Shown: positions 1-10,090, counted from the first letter of the stretch. The stretch: 64,000 nucleotides of DNA from Clostridium sp. KNHs205 (GCF_000702945.1 NZ_JNLE01000003.1:908501-972500); one strand, 5' to 3'. The notes: generated from the sequence alone by a model not told the origin. Translations and numbers: made by a program.

Positions 1-30
1 AAAAGCAGGAAGAGAAGCAGGAGTAAATAT

Positions 31-1077
31 ATGAACCAAGTAAAATCGGTTAACAGAGTGTTCCTTGCAACAGTACTGATTACTTTTGCCGGAATAATAA
101 TTAATCCCTGGGTATATGACAGAACCAATAATATTATTTCTGCTCTGATAGTATCACAGCTGCTATTGATTATACCTTCTGTGATTTATCTAATAAAGAG
201 TAAGGAGGGGCTTTCTCAGGCAATTGGATTTCATAAGATAAGCGTCGGAAATGTGGTATTATTGGTTATTCTGACCTTCTTAATCATGCCTCTTATGGGA
301 TTGATAAATTCTATTTCCATGCTTTTTGTCAGAAATGATACAACGGCTGTTATCGATAATCTTATAGGTAAAAATGGATTTTTAATAAGTCTGATAATGG
401 TTGCTGTTGTACCGTGTTTATTTGAAGAAAGCGTTTACCGGGGAGTATTGTTTCAGAACTACCGTAAAGTCAACCCTCTGAAAGGTATTTTTATCAGTGG
501 GCTGCTCTTCGGACTGATTCACCAGAATTTTAACCAATTCTCCTATGCATTTGTCTTGGGTATGATATTTGCGCTTATTATAGAAGCAACGGGCTCCATC
601 CTGTCAACAATGATAGTTCATTTTATTATAAATGGAACCTCCGTGGTCAGCCTTACCTTATACCCCAAGCTTTTAGAGCTGTCCGAAGGAATAACCGGCA
701 ATGGTGTAAGCCAGGATGAGGTAATGCAGGCGGCTGCTGAGATAACCCCTATGTATATAGTTTCCGTGTTATTGCCCCTTGCAGTTGTGTCCACTGTGAT
801 TGCTTTCTTTGTATTCCGGGTACTTGCTGATAATTCAGGAAGATGGGAGCATATTAAAAGCATTTTTAGAAGAAAGGAACATGCTGCAGAGAACGGGGAT
901 GAAGCAGTAAAGGTAAGGTTTGTAACACCCAGCCTGGTAATTGGAATTATTGTCTGTATTCTTATTATGATAGCTACTGAACTGGCAGGAAGCGGGTCAG
1001 ATGGAGCAGCCTCCCATGAAGGATTCACAACAGTTATATTGGGATTTATAAACAATGTTAAGAATTATCTGATGTAA
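31..1077 (+). CDS. CPBP-family intramembrane metalloprotease
   Basis: A 348-residue polytopic membrane protein with the three signatures of the CPBP (CAAX protease / Abi) family: an EExxxR motif at residues 132-137, an isolated His at 164 in the FGLIH segment, and an HxxxN motif at 197-201. Known members are intramembrane metalloproteases used in prenyl-protein processing, bacteriocin self-protection or envelope signalling; the substrate here cannot be told. The last 100 residues add two further hydrophobic segments around a charged loop. An AGGAG site precedes the ATG. It lies at the window edge, so upstream partners are not visible. The family call is secure and the role is open. Confidence 0.85.
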   Translation: MNQVKSVNRVFLATVLITFAGIIINPWVYDRTNNIISALIVSQLLLIIPSVIYLIKSKEGLSQAIGFHKISVGNVVLLVILTFLIMPLMGLINSISMLFVRNDTTAVIDNLIGKNGFLISLIMVAVVPCLFEESVYRGVLFQNYRKVNPLKGIFISGLLFGLIHQNFNQFSYAFVLGMIFALIIEATGSILSTMIVHFIINGTSVVSLTLYPKLLELSEGITGNGVSQDEVMQAAAEITPMYIVSVLLPLAVVSTVIAFFVFRVLADNSGRWEHIKSIFRRKEHAAENGDEAVKVRFVTPSLVIGIIVCILIMIATELAGSGSDGAASHEGFTTVILGFINNVKNYLM

Positions 1078-1186
1078 AGCAGTTCGGTCAGGTATCTTCC
1101 TAAATTATAAAGAATAAAATGTGCAGATGGCTTTCAAAAAGTTCCTCATAAGAAACAAATCAGCCGGACTGCAGTTAAATAAAGAA

Positions 1187-1245
1187 AGAGAAGCTGCCTG
1201 ACTTTCCTGTTACCAACAGGTAAAAGGATGCAGCTTCTCTCTTTT
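1187..1245 (+). terminator. Rho-independent terminator
   Basis: An 11-bp stem (1187-1197 with 1230-1240) encloses a second small hairpin (CCTGTT/AACAGG) and is followed by CTTTT. It separates the CPBP gene from trxB. Confidence 0.75.
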
Positions 1246-1378
1246 AATAATTTGGGGCTTTTCTTTTTTGTAAAATGTGATACAATATAAATGCAATTAA
1301 ATTGTAAGCAATTAATAAAATGTGTATATCTGTTATTACATCAGGGTATTATAAGTTGAAATGAATGGAGGATTTATC

Positions 1379-2302
1379 ATGGATAAGATATATGAGTTGG
1401 CTGTTATCGGATCAGGACCGGCGGGATTAACTGCGGCACTTTATGCCGGAAGAGCAGAACTGGATACAGTTGTAGTAGAGAAGGCACCTATAAGCGGAGG
1501 CCAGATAATTAATACCTATGAAGTTGATAATTATCCTGGAATACCTGGAATCAGCGGTTTTGAACTGGCAACCAGATTCAGGGAGCATTGCGATAAGATG
1601 AATCTGCCTTTTGTAACCGGTGAAGTGAAAGACTTCCATATAGAAGAGGATATTAAAGTTATTACCTTGGATGATGGAACTGTTATACGTTCAAAAACAG
1701 CCATAATTGCTACAGGTGCTAATCCCAGAAAGCTGATGGTAGAAGGTGAGGAAAGACTTGCAGGTATGGGAGTATCCTATTGTGCTACCTGCGACGGAGC
1801 TTTTTTCCGTAATAAAGTTACAGCTGTAGTCGGCGGAGGTGATGTAGCTGTGGAGGATGCAATCTTCTTAGCAAGACTATGTAAGAAAGTATATGTAATT
1901 CACAGAAGAGATGAATTCAGGGCAGCCAAGACCTATATCAGTAAGCTGCTATCCATGGAGAATGTTGAAATAATCTGGGATAGTGTAGTAGAAGAAATAA
2001 ACGGCGGAGAAGTCGTTGAGAAAATACAGGTTAAGAACCTTAAGAGCGGAGAAAATAAAGAACTGGCTGTGGACGGTATATTTATTGCAGTAGGTTATAA
2101 TCCCAGTTCAGAGGTTTATAAGGAGGTGCTTGAACTGGCACCGGGCGGATATATCAAAGCTGATGAATCAGGAATAACAAATGTTCCGGGAGTATTTGCA
2201 GCAGGAGATATCCGAACCAAAGAGTTAAGACAGATAATAACAGCAGCTTCAGATGGAGCTAATGCGGTTACCGGGGTTGAAAAATACCTTAATAGTCTAT
2301 AA
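1379..2302 (+). CDS. trxB: Thioredoxin reductase
   Basis: NADPH:thioredoxin oxidoreductase, a cytosolic FAD flavoprotein that keeps thioredoxin reduced. The 307-residue protein has the FAD dinucleotide motif GSGPAG at residues 11-16, the redox-active CATC pair (Cys135 and Cys138) followed by DGAFF, and the NADPH motif GGGDVA at 152-157, all in low-molecular-weight TrxR order. The reading frame is open from an ATG at 1361, but the GGAGG site at 1366-1370 lies between that codon and the ATG at 1379, so 1379 is chosen. It appears monocistronic and no thioredoxin gene adjoins it. Confidence 0.95.
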   Translation: MDKIYELAVIGSGPAGLTAALYAGRAELDTVVVEKAPISGGQIINTYEVDNYPGIPGISGFELATRFREHCDKMNLPFVTGEVKDFHIEEDIKVITLDDGTVIRSKTAIIATGANPRKLMVEGEERLAGMGVSYCATCDGAFFRNKVTAVVGGGDVAVEDAIFLARLCKKVYVIHRRDEFRAAKTYISKLLSMENVEIIWDSVVEEINGGEVVEKIQVKNLKSGENKELAVDGIFIAVGYNPSSEVYKEVLELAPGGYIKADESGITNVPGVFAAGDIRTKELRQIITAASDGANAVTGVEKYLNSL

Positions 2303-2388
2303 AATTAAATATATATAGACAATTTGTAACTTTTGAGACGGTTTTACGAATATGAACAAATAAAGCTTAAAATATGTTAAATTATGCG

Positions 2389-2417
2389 TTGACAGCAGTA
2401 GTATGCTTTGATATAAT
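2389..2417 (+). promoter_or_regulatory. Sigma-A-type promoter of the NlpC/P60 hydrolase gene
   Basis: A perfect TTGACA (2389-2394), a 17-bp spacer and a perfect TATAAT (2412-2417). The predicted start leaves a leader of about 115 nt before the gene at 2541. Confidence 0.85.
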
Positions 2418-2540
2418 TACCTCAGGATATTTAATAAATTTGTAACATTTCATATTGATTCTAATACGCGATAACATATATTTAATTTCTATTTAATTAT
2501 TTGTCACATTCGAGAAAACCGTAAGGAGGTTACATATAAA

Positions 2541-3833
2541 ATGCTTAGAAGTACTGCTGTTAAGGCATCCTTGTGTACTGCTGCGCTGCTCTTTTCGTTG
2601 GGAATGGGAGTGAAGGCTCAGGCAGCAGAGGGTGCATCAGATGTTGGTTTGGCAGGTATTATGCCTGCGCTGGATAATTATTATGTAGCTACAGCCACTG
2701 AGGAGAAAGGCGAAGCAGAACAATTACTTGAAACATTGGTAAAACAAAAGGACGAGCCAAGCAGCAGTGAAGTGGAAAAAGTGAAATCACCTTACGAAAA
2801 CTTAGGAATATCCATAGCCAATGACTATGTTAATATTCGAAAGGAACCCAATACCGACAGTGAAATAGTCGGTAAGCTCTACAGGGGATGTGCCACAGAC
2901 ATCCTGGCAACAAAAGGCGAATGGGTAAAGATAAAATCCGGTAAGGTCAAAGGATATATCAAATCAGAATTTCTTGCAATTGGTGAAGAAGCTGAGAAGC
3001 AGGTAGATGAATTTGCAGATAAGTATGCTACTGTTGATACAGAAACATTATTTGTAAGGGAAAAGCCCGGAACAGATAACGCCATAACAACTATGATACC
3101 ATACGGAGAATCCTATTACGTACTCAAAGAATATAATGATTGGGTTAAAGTTGAAATTGATGAAGGCGAAACCGGTTATGTATCAAAAGATTTCATTAAG
3201 TTGGATGTAAAATTCAAATATGCTATTTCTATAGAAGAAGAGATGGCCAAGATTGCTGCAGAAGAGGCAGCCAAGAAGGCAGAAGCTGAAAGACTTGAAC
3301 AATTAGCAAGAGATAAAGAAGCTGAGAGACAGAGACAAGCGGCAGCTAATGCAGCAGCCAACTCCAACAAGAGTAATAGTTCCAAGGATTCAAGCTCCTC
3401 GAATTCTGGCTCTTCTAACTCAAGCTCATCAAACTCAAGTTCTTCAAATAATTCCGCATCAGGTTCAGGAAGCGGAAGCACAATAGCAAATTACGCATTA
3501 AACTTTGTAGGTAATCCCTATGTTTGGGGTGGGACAAGCTTAACCAATGGTGCAGACTGTTCCGGATTCGTACAATCTGTATATGCTCATTTTGGCTATA
3601 GTATCCCAAGAACCTCCAGAGATCAGGCCTCAAGTGCAGGGTATGAAGTAAGTATCAACAATGTACAGCCTGGAGACTTGATTTTCTATACAAATTCCAG
3701 CGGTACGATTAATCACGTTGCAATGTACATAGGAAACGGTAAGGTTGTTAATGCCAGCACAGCCAGAACGGGAATTAAAGTATCCAGCTACAATTACCGT
3801 TCACCTTATAAGGTAAAAAGAATCGTAAAATAA
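2541..3833 (+). CDS. Secreted SH3b-NlpC/P60 peptidoglycan hydrolase
   Basis: A probable cell-wall DL-endopeptidase that cleaves peptide stems. Of 430 residues, about 1-29 form a signal peptide ending AQA-A; two bacterial SH3 (wall-binding) domains span roughly 90-147 and 162-222; an Ala/Glu/Lys-rich helical stretch follows to about 275; then a Ser/Asn/Gly linker (276-313); and a C-terminal NlpC/P60 domain. The catalytic Cys340 lies in the ADCSGF motif and His392 in INHVAMYIG, with Asn404 as the likely third polar residue. The start has AAGGAGG upstream. It is a single gene between a consensus promoter and a strong terminator. The fold and class are clear; the exact bond cleaved is not. Confidence 0.92.
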   Translation: MLRSTAVKASLCTAALLFSLGMGVKAQAAEGASDVGLAGIMPALDNYYVATATEEKGEAEQLLETLVKQKDEPSSSEVEKVKSPYENLGISIANDYVNIRKEPNTDSEIVGKLYRGCATDILATKGEWVKIKSGKVKGYIKSEFLAIGEEAEKQVDEFADKYATVDTETLFVREKPGTDNAITTMIPYGESYYVLKEYNDWVKVEIDEGETGYVSKDFIKLDVKFKYAISIEEEMAKIAAEEAAKKAEAERLEQLARDKEAERQRQAAANAAANSNKSNSSKDSSSSNSGSSNSSSSNSSSSNNSASGSGSGSTIANYALNFVGNPYVWGGTSLTNGADCSGFVQSVYAHFGYSIPRTSRDQASSAGYEVSINNVQPGDLIFYTNSSGTINHVAMYIGNGKVVNASTARTGIKVSSYNYRSPYKVKRIVK

Positions 3834-3846
3834 TATACAGTATATA

Positions 3847-3885
3847 AGTACCGCAGATAGGTTACACTATCTGCGGTACTTTTTT
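3847..3885 (+). terminator. Rho-independent terminator
   Basis: A perfect 14-bp stem (3847-3860 with 3867-3880), a 6-nt loop and five T, placed 14 nt after the hydrolase stop codon. Confidence 0.95.
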
Positions 3886-4340
3886 GTAATCGGAGTTTTT
3901 GCCTTATTGCATAAAAGCTCCAAGTCAGACTATTTGCTTCCGCTCCTGAACTCATTTCTATCCCGTATTATGGTATGTGAGTTATATTCTTTGAAATTGC
4001 AGGAAAAATTCAAACCTGAGTTGTCCCCAAAAAGATGGTATGCCACGTCAGGTACGAACAGTTTTATGAATCTGATTGAGATAAAAAGATAAAGTATATT
4101 GGCTTCTAGCTTTTTTGTACATGGACACAAACGTATGACTGGCAAAATCTTTGTTATTAAACTAATTTTCTAAAAAAGAGCGTCAAAATACTCTTTTAAT
4201 AGAATTTTTTGATAATTGTTTAAAATCAGCTTATTTGCGGAATAAAGAAAACTGCAGTGAAATTTATTGACAAAAGTTGAAATATACAAAATGCACAAAA
4301 TCCATTCTTGCGGTCTAGTTAATTAATGGAAGCAGAAAAA
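3886..4340. other. Non-coding stretch without a recognisable gene
   Basis: About 450 bases of AT-rich DNA. Short open frames occur on both strands (about 61-71 codons), but they overlap each other, lack good ribosome sites and match no family I know. A weak 7-bp hairpin (AAAAGAG/CTCTTTT) lies near 4174-4199. Nothing else is supported. Confidence 0.5.
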
Positions 4341-4350
4341 TTGGACAAGT

Positions 4351-4433
4351 TTATCCAAAAGTTATCCACAATAAAAAAGGCCTATTTTTACTCATAAAAA
4401 AAGTTATACACGGAGTTATCCACATTATCCACA
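4351..4433 (+). promoter_or_regulatory. Cluster of DnaA-box-like 9-mers
   Basis: Three exact TTATCCACA boxes occur at 4362-4370, 4416-4424 and 4425-4433, the last two directly abutting. Two near-matches lie at 4351-4359 (TTATCCAAA) and 4404-4412 (TTATACACG). All are on the plus strand, with start-to-start spacings of 11, 42, 12 and 9 bp. AT-rich DNA follows. TTATCCACA is the established bacterial DnaA recognition sequence. The neighbours are hpf and secA rather than dnaA, so this is probably a DnaA-binding cluster acting on transcription or replication control rather than oriC. Confidence 0.75.
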
Positions 4434-4659
4434 ATTTTTAACCACTATTGTGGAATCTGGAGGAGATGTCAAGGTAGAAAATTTGTTTTGTAAGTTATGA
4501 TAATATAAAAATTATGTAAATTACCTTTTGCAAAATGGTATAATATGTAACTGTCAAAAAATTATCACATATGACGTACAATGAATGAGAATTAGCTAAC
4601 AATTTAAGATATAGTAGCTACAAGTTGCTAAGTAGGAAGAATTCTTAACGGGAAATAAC

Positions 4660-4688
4660 TTGTCACAAATTCTGGGGTGTGTTATAAT
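4660..4688 (+). promoter_or_regulatory. Promoter of hpf
   Basis: TTGTCA (4660-4665), a 17-bp spacer and TATAAT (4683-4688), about 55 nt upstream of the hpf start codon. Confidence 0.7.
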
Positions 4689-4749
4689 AATGTTAAGCCT
4701 AAGTAATATTAAGCTTAAGCATTAAATAAGTTAAAAGGAGTTGATTCGA

Positions 4750-5277
4750 ATGCGTTACATTATAAGTGGCAAAAACATCGAAGTGACAGAGGGTCTTAAG
4801 ACAGCTGTATATGAGAAAATCGGTAAACTAGAAAGATATTTCACTCCTGATACTGAAATCCATGTAACGATGAGTGTGGAAAAAGAAAGGCAGAAAATTG
4901 AGGTCACTATCCCAATGAAGGGTAGTATGGTAAGAGCAGAGCAGACAAGCACTGATATGTATGTATCCATTGACCTGGTTGAAGAGATTATTGAACGTCA
5001 GTTAAGAAAATATAAGAATAAATTAATCGAACAGAAGCAGGCAACCATTAATCTTAATCAGGAATTTATTGATGATTCCTATGAAGAAGAGAACAATATT
5101 AAGATATTCCGTACAAAGAAATTCGCCATTAAACCCATGGATCCGGAAGAAGCTTGCGTACAGATGGAACTCTTAGGACATAATTTCTTTGTATACAGGA
5201 ATGCTGAAACAGATGAAGTAAATGTTGTGTATAAACGTAAAGGTAATACTTATGGTTTAATTGAACCAGAATTCTAA
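4750..5277 (+). CDS. hpf: Ribosome hibernation promoting factor, long form
   Basis: Binds the 30S decoding region and joins 70S ribosomes into inactive 100S dimers in stationary phase. The 175-residue length and two-part layout are those of long HPF: an N-terminal HPF/RaiA domain (residues 1 to about 105, beginning MRYIISGKNIEVTEGLK), a charged linker, and a C-terminal dimerisation domain (about 120-175: FAIKPMDPEEACVQMELLGH through to the terminal GLIEPEF). AAGGAG at 4735-4740 lies 9 nt before the ATG at 4750, which is preferred over an in-frame TTG at 4741. Its place just upstream of secA is common in Firmicutes. It has its own promoter and terminator. Confidence 0.95.
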   Translation: MRYIISGKNIEVTEGLKTAVYEKIGKLERYFTPDTEIHVTMSVEKERQKIEVTIPMKGSMVRAEQTSTDMYVSIDLVEEIIERQLRKYKNKLIEQKQATINLNQEFIDDSYEEENNIKIFRTKKFAIKPMDPEEACVQMELLGHNFFVYRNAETDEVNVVYKRKGNTYGLIEPEF

Positions 5278-5367
5278 TACTCTGAATAGGAATTAACTGA
5301 CCATTAGGCAGGTTAATAATTATTCTCATGGTGCTGGATTTTGAATGAACAAATTGAAAATGATTAC

Positions 5368-5396
5368 AGGGGGCTGTTTTTGCAGCCCCTTTTTTT
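5368..5396 (+). terminator. Rho-independent terminator of hpf
   Basis: A GC-rich 7-bp stem (5370-5376 with 5383-5389) followed by a run of T, between hpf and secA. Confidence 0.9.
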
Positions 5397-5425
5397 GCCT
5401 GTTATCGTCTTTTCTTACAAAAAGG

Positions 5426-5454
5426 TTGATTACTAACTGGGGAAATGATACAAT
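5426..5454 (+). promoter_or_regulatory. Promoter of secA
   Basis: TTGATT (5426-5431), a 17-bp spacer and TACAAT (5449-5454), about 70 nt upstream of the secA start. Confidence 0.65.
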
Positions 5455-5526
5455 GTATTTTATGAAAAAATTATTTTTACCGGAATTGACTTAGTATCCA
5501 TTGAAATAAATACAGGAGTGAATAGT

Positions 5527-8097
5527 ATGAGTCTCGTAACGAAAATATTTGGTACACACAGTCAAAGGGAAATAAAGCTTATTACGCCCATAGTTGACAA
5601 GATTGAAGCATTGGAACCCTCTATAAAGGTATTGTCCGATGCGGAACTAAAAAACAAGACCGCAGAGTTTAAAAACAGACTGAAGAACGGTGAAACACTG
5701 GATGATATCCTTCCTGAAGCCTATGCAGTAGTGAGGGAAGCGGCTGTAAGAACCCTTGGGTTAAGACATTTCCGTGTACAGCTCTATGGTGGTGTTATTC
5801 TGCATCAGGGAAGAATTTCAGAACAGAAGACCGGTGAAGGAAAGACACTTACCTCTACGCTTCCTGTTTACTTAAATGCTCTTGAAGGTAAAGGTGTTCA
5901 TATTGTAACCGTAAATGATTACCTTGCAAAGCGTGACTCCGAGTGGATGGGTCAGATACATGAGTATCTGGGCTTAAAAGTCGGCGTTATCTTAAACAGC
6001 ATGGACAATGACCAGAGAAGAGAAGCATATGCCTGTGATATCACATATGCAACCAACAATGAATTAGGTTTTGATTACCTGAGAGACAACATGGTTATCT
6101 ATAAGGAACAGCTGGTTCAAAGAGGACTTAACTTTGCAGTAATCGATGAAGTTGACTCCGTTTTAATCGATGAAGCCAGAACTCCTCTTATCATTTCCGG
6201 ACAGAGCGGCAAATCTACAAAATTATATGAAGCCTGTGATATTCTTGCCAGACAGCTTACAAAAGGTAAAGTCAGCGGTGAACTTACAAAGATGGCTGCC
6301 CTTATGAATGAGGATGTGGAAGAAGAAGGCGACTTTATCGTAAATGAAAAAGACAAGTTAGTAAACCTTACAGCAGAAGGTGTTGAAAAGGTTGAGAACT
6401 TTTTTAAGATTGAGAACCTTGCAGATCCTGAAAATCTTGAGATTCAGCACAACATTATACTTGCCCTCAGAGCCCATAACCTTATGGCAAGGGACAAAGA
6501 TTATGTGGTAAAAGATGATGAAGTACTTATTGTAGATGAATTCACAGGGCGTATTATGCCCGGAAGAAGATATTCTGACGGTCTTCATCAGGCTATTGAG
6601 GCCAAGGAAAAAGTTAAGGTTAAGAGAGAGAGTAAGACACTGGCCACTATTACTTTCCAGAACTTTTTCAATAAGTACAATAAGAAATGCGGTATGACCG
6701 GTACAGCTCTTACAGAAGAGAAGGAATTCCGTAATATCTATGGAATGGACGTTATTGAGGTTCCTACCAATGTACCTGTTGCCCGTGTTGACAGACAGGA
6801 TGCAGTTTATAAGACGAAAAGAGAGAAACTGAATGCAGTAGTCGATGAAATTGTAGAAGCTCACAAGAAAGGTCAGCCTGTACTTGTTGGTACCATAACC
6901 ATTGAAGCCTCGGAAGAATTAAGCGATATGCTTAAGAAAAAAAATATACCACACAAAGTCCTCAATGCGAAGTTCCATGAGCTGGAAGCGGAAATTGTTG
7001 CTGATGCAGGACAGGCAGGTGTTGTAACCATTGCAACCAATATGGCTGGCCGTGGTACCGATATCAAGCTTGGAGAAGGAGTCGTAGAAGTAGGCGGACT
7101 TAAGATAATTGGTACAGAACGTCATGAATCCAGACGTATTGATAACCAGTTAAGAGGACGTGCAGGACGTCAGGGTGACCCTGGTGAGTCCCGCTTCTAT
7201 ATTTCCCTGGAAGATGATTTAATGAGACTCTTCGGTTCCGAACGTCTCATGACAATGTTTAATTCCCTGGGGCTTCCCGATGGAGAACAGATTGAGCATA
7301 AAATGCTAAGCTCTGCCATTGAAAGAGCACAGACTAAGATAGAAAACAATAACTACGGTATTCGTAAGAATCTGTTGGAATATGATCAGGTTAACAATGA
7401 GCAGAGAGAAATCATCTATAAAGAAAGAAGAAAGGTGCTTGATGGCGAAAGCATGAGAGACACTATCTTTAAGATGATTACTGATACAGTCGAAGACTGT
7501 GTAAATACCTGCATCAGTGATGATCAGCTGCCGGAAAACTGGGATTTAGAAGAGCTTAACAACATGCTTCTGCCTATCATACCTTTAGAGCCTATTGTAT
7601 TTGATGCCCAGGAGCTTGATCGTCTAAAGAAAGCCTCCTTAATTCAGAAACTGAAGGAAGATGCAGTAAAATTATACGAGGATAAAGAAGCTGAATTCCC
7701 TGAAAAAGAACAGCTTCGTGAAGTTGAGCGTGTTATTTTATTAAGAGTTATCGACCGTAAATGGATGGATCATATCGATGACATGGATCAGCTGCGTCAG
7801 GGGATTGGCCTCCAGGCTTATGGACAGAGAGATCCTCTGGTAGAATTTAAATTCATGGGCTTTGAGATGTTTGATGAAATGACCAATGCAATCAGAGAAG
7901 ATACAGTTAAAGCCCTTATGCATGTCAGAATTGAGCAGAACGTTGAAAGAGAGCAGGTTGCCAAGGTTACCGGTACTAACAAAGACGAATCTGTTGCTCA
8001 GGGCCCTGTAAGACGTGCAACAAAGAAGGTTCAGCCAAACGATCCCTGCCCTTGCGGAAGTGGTAAGAAATACAAGTTCTGCTGTGGAAGAAGCTAG
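5527..8097 (+). CDS. secA: Preprotein translocase ATPase SecA
   Basis: The motor ATPase that drives proteins through SecYEG. The 856 residues show the full SecA order: Walker A GEGKT near residue 105, the [20 protein letters not shown]-box segment, the preprotein-binding region, the second ATPase domain with [14 protein letters not shown] and [11 protein letters not shown], the helical wing/scaffold with [18 protein letters not shown], and a C-terminal SEC-C zinc motif [14 protein letters not shown] in the last 20 residues. The ATG at 5527 is 8 nt after CAGGAG; an in-frame GTG at 5518 overlaps that ribosome site and is rejected. Confidence 0.98.
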   Translation: MSLVTKIFGTHSQREIKLITPIVDKIEALEPSIKVLSDAELKNKTAEFKNRLKNGETLDDILPEAYAVVREAAVRTLGLRHFRVQLYGGVILHQGRISEQKTGEGKTLTSTLPVYLNALEGKGVHIVTVNDYLAKRDSEWMGQIHEYLGLKVGVILNSMDNDQRREAYACDITYATNNELGFDYLRDNMVIYKEQLVQRGLNFAVIDEVDSVLIDEARTPLIISGQSGKSTKLYEACDILARQLTKGKVSGELTKMAALMNEDVEEEGDFIVNEKDKLVNLTAEGVEKVENFFKIENLADPENLEIQHNIILALRAHNLMARDKDYVVKDDEVLIVDEFTGRIMPGRRYSDGLHQAIEAKEKVKVKRESKTLATITFQNFFNKYNKKCGMTGTALTEEKEFRNIYGMDVIEVPTNVPVARVDRQDAVYKTKREKLNAVVDEIVEAHKKGQPVLVGTITIEASEELSDMLKKKNIPHKVLNAKFHELEAEIVADAGQAGVVTIATNMAGRGTDIKLGEGVVEVGGLKIIGTERHESRRIDNQLRGRAGRQGDPGESRFYISLEDDLMRLFGSERLMTMFNSLGLPDGEQIEHKMLSSAIERAQTKIENNNYGIRKNLLEYDQVNNEQREIIYKERRKVLDGESMRDTIFKMITDTVEDCVNTCISDDQLPENWDLEELNNMLLPIIPLEPIVFDAQELDRLKKASLIQKLKEDAVKLYEDKEAEFPEKEQLREVERVILLRVIDRKWMDHIDDMDQLRQGIGLQAYGQRDPLVEFKFMGFEMFDEMTNAIREDTVKALMHVRIEQNVEREQVAKVTGTNKDESVAQGPVRRATKKVQPNDPCPCGSGKKYKFCCGRS

Positions 8098-8237
8098 TAT
8101 TACATTTCATTAATTTTCCATAAATCAGCACGTGCTTTGTATTGAGCCAAATTAGCACTGCTATTTATGCCGGACCAGACAGAATAGAAGCTTACTGTCT
8201 GCCTTTAATAAACGGACTAATTAAATAAGTTTATAGA

Positions 8238-8287
8238 CCTGCCAAAGTATTTAATAGTATATAGTAAGCTATATGTACTTTGGCAGG
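8238..8287. repeat. Inverted repeat between secA and prfB
   Basis: A 12-bp perfect stem (CCTGCCAAAGTA at 8238-8249 with its complement at 8276-8287) encloses a partly paired AT-rich inner stem. No run of T follows, so it is an mRNA hairpin or weak terminator rather than a clear intrinsic terminator. Confidence 0.6.
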
Positions 8288-8371
8288 AAGACTTAAATTC
8301 AGTTTACAACGATAAAGGTCTGAGGATACGCTTAGACATAATAAGAATAAAAAAAAGAAAGAGGTGATACA

Positions 8372-9491
8372 ATGGTTGAATTAGATCAGATTAAATATAC
8401 GCTGAACACTTACAGACAGCCATTGATTGAAGTGGGGGATTCACTTTGACCTGGCTAACAAGCTGGAGCGAATAGATATGATTGAGCATATCATGGAGGA
8501 GTCCGGATTTTGGGACTCTGCTGATAAAGCCCAGGGATATGTAAAAGAGCTTAAGAATCTTAAGGATGTTGTAGAAGAGTACAATAGTCTGAAAAGAGAA
8601 TTTGAAGATATCGAAACCTTGTTAGAAATGGCCTATGAAGAAGATGACGCTTCTTTAGCAGGTGAGATACAAGAGGCACTTACCAAATTTACAGATGATT
8701 TGGACGAGATGAGGCTAAATACTCTGCTCTCAGGAGAATATGATAAGTACAATGCTATTTTGACCCTCCATGCAGGTGCGGGAGGAACAGAAAGCTGTGA
8801 TTGGGCTAGCATGCTTTTTCGTATGTATCAGAAATGGGCTGATAAAAAGGGTTATTCTACCCAGGTTCTTGATTACCTGGATGGTGAAGAAGCTGGTATT
8901 AAATCTGTTACTCTTCAGATAAACGGACTTAATGCCTATGGCCATCTGAAATCAGAAAGAGGAGTGCACAGGCTTGTGCGGATATCACCTTTTAATGCTG
9001 CAGGAAAGCGCCAGACTTCCTTTGTTTCCTGTGATGTAATGCCGGATATCGAAGAAGATACAGGAATTGAAATCGATGAAGGGGATTTAAGAATTGATAC
9101 TTACCGCTCCAGTGGTGCGGGAGGACAGCATGTTAATAAAACCTCTTCCGCTATACGTATTACACACTTGCCGACAGGCATAGTAGTACAATGTCAGAAT
9201 GAAAGATCACAATTCCAGAATAAAGACAAGGCTATGCAGATGTTAAAGGCTAAGCTTTATATTCTGAAGCAGCAGGAAAACCAAGAGAAGGAATCCGGAA
9301 TTCGTGGTGAGATGAAAGAAATCGGATGGGGAAGCCAGATAAGATCTTATGTTATGCAACCCTACACACTGGTAAAAGATCATCGCACCAATATGGAAAT
9401 CGGAAATGCCGCAACAGTTCTAGATGGCAATCTGGATCCTTTCATAAATGCATATTTAAAATGGAACAGTATAGGTCAGACGAACGAATAA
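8372..9491 (+). CDS. prfB: Peptide chain release factor 2 (programmed +1 frameshift)
   Basis: Recognises UGA and UAA stop codons and releases the nascent chain. Translation starts at the ATG at 8372 (GAGGTG upstream) and reads 25 codons to an in-frame TGA at 8447-8449. Shifting +1 at CTT (skip T8447) gives a total of 372 residues (8372-8446 joined to 8448-9491). The long frame carries the RF2 anticodon-like SPF tripeptide (ISPFNAAG) and the catalytic GGQ in SSGAGGQHVNKTSS. This is the classical RF2 autoregulatory arrangement. It is followed closely by a cheW-like gene. Confidence 0.97.
8432..8450 (+). promoter_or_regulatory. prfB programmed frameshift site
   Basis: A G-rich, Shine-Dalgarno-like GTGGGGG (8432-8438) precedes the slippery CTT-TGA-C (8444-8450). 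When RF2 is scarce the ribosome shifts +1 at CTT instead of terminating at TGA. The spacing from the G run to CTT is 5 nt, slightly longer than in E. coli. Confidence 0.9.
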
Positions 9492-9534
9492 CAATAAGTA
9501 TATCGTCCATACAGATGAAAAGGGGGTACCTTAT

Positions 9535-10011
9535 ATGATACTTAAGCAGTCCATACAGACAAAGCAGGTTATTTTTACGTTGGATAATGAAGAATTCGGT
9601 CTGGATATTATGGTAGTAAATGCAATAGAGAAATTTACCGATTTAATACCCGTTCCCAATGCTCCAAGTTTTATCCATGGCATCATGAATTTAAGGGGAG
9701 ATGTTATCCCTGTCTTTTCACTGAGAAGAAAATTCGGCTTGTCCGACAAACCGGTCAGTGAAGATACAAGATTGATAATTACTAAATCAAATGGAATTCT
9801 CATGGCTTTCGAAGTGGATGGTGTGAAAGAAATCATAGAAATAGCCCCTGAGAACATCAGTGAGACTCCGTCTATTGTTAGAGGTATTAATACCACCTAT
9901 ATTCAAAATGTAGCTAACATTGGTGGAAGGATGATTATTCTTCTGAATCATGATGGAATATTATCCTCAAAGGAGCAGGAGAAGATTGAGAGTATATTAG
10001 AAGAACAGTAA
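9535..10011 (+). CDS. CheW-like chemotaxis coupling protein
   Basis: A 158-residue single-domain CheW protein, the adaptor that links chemoreceptors to the CheA kinase in the cytosol. The CheW core is visible in QVIFTLDNEEFGLDIMVVNAIEK near the N-terminus, followed by IMNLRGDVIPVFSLRRKFGL, the most conserved CheW segment, and a closing GGRMIILLNHDGIL. A strong AAAAGGGGG site precedes the ATG. It lies 43 nt after prfB and away from other che genes; a chemoreceptor is found 4 kb downstream. It could equally be a CheV-like or specialised coupling protein. Confidence 0.88.
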   Translation: MILKQSIQTKQVIFTLDNEEFGLDIMVVNAIEKFTDLIPVPNAPSFIHGIMNLRGDVIPVFSLRRKFGLSDKPVSEDTRLIITKSNGILMAFEVDGVKEIIEIAPENISETPSIVRGINTTYIQNVANIGGRMIILLNHDGILSSKEQEKIESILEEQ

Positions 10012-10044
10012 AATGACAGCCTGGTACAGGTGTTCTATATTGTA

Positions 10045-10090
10045 AGAAGAGCTGATGGATTTTTATAAATCCTTCAGCTCTTCTTTTTGG
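10045..10090 (+). terminator. Rho-independent terminator of the prfB-cheW unit
   Basis: A perfect 11-bp stem (10045-10055 with 10074-10084), extended inside by GGATTT/AAATCC, followed by TTTTT. Confidence 0.92.

Noticed and set aside
3907..4145. Small overlapping ORFs on both strands
   Set aside because: Neither has a good ribosome site or a recognisable sequence, and they occupy the same bases.
4351..4433. Chromosomal origin oriC
   Set aside because: The DnaA-box cluster lies between a wall hydrolase gene and hpf/secA; dnaA, dnaN, recF and gyrB are absent from the window.
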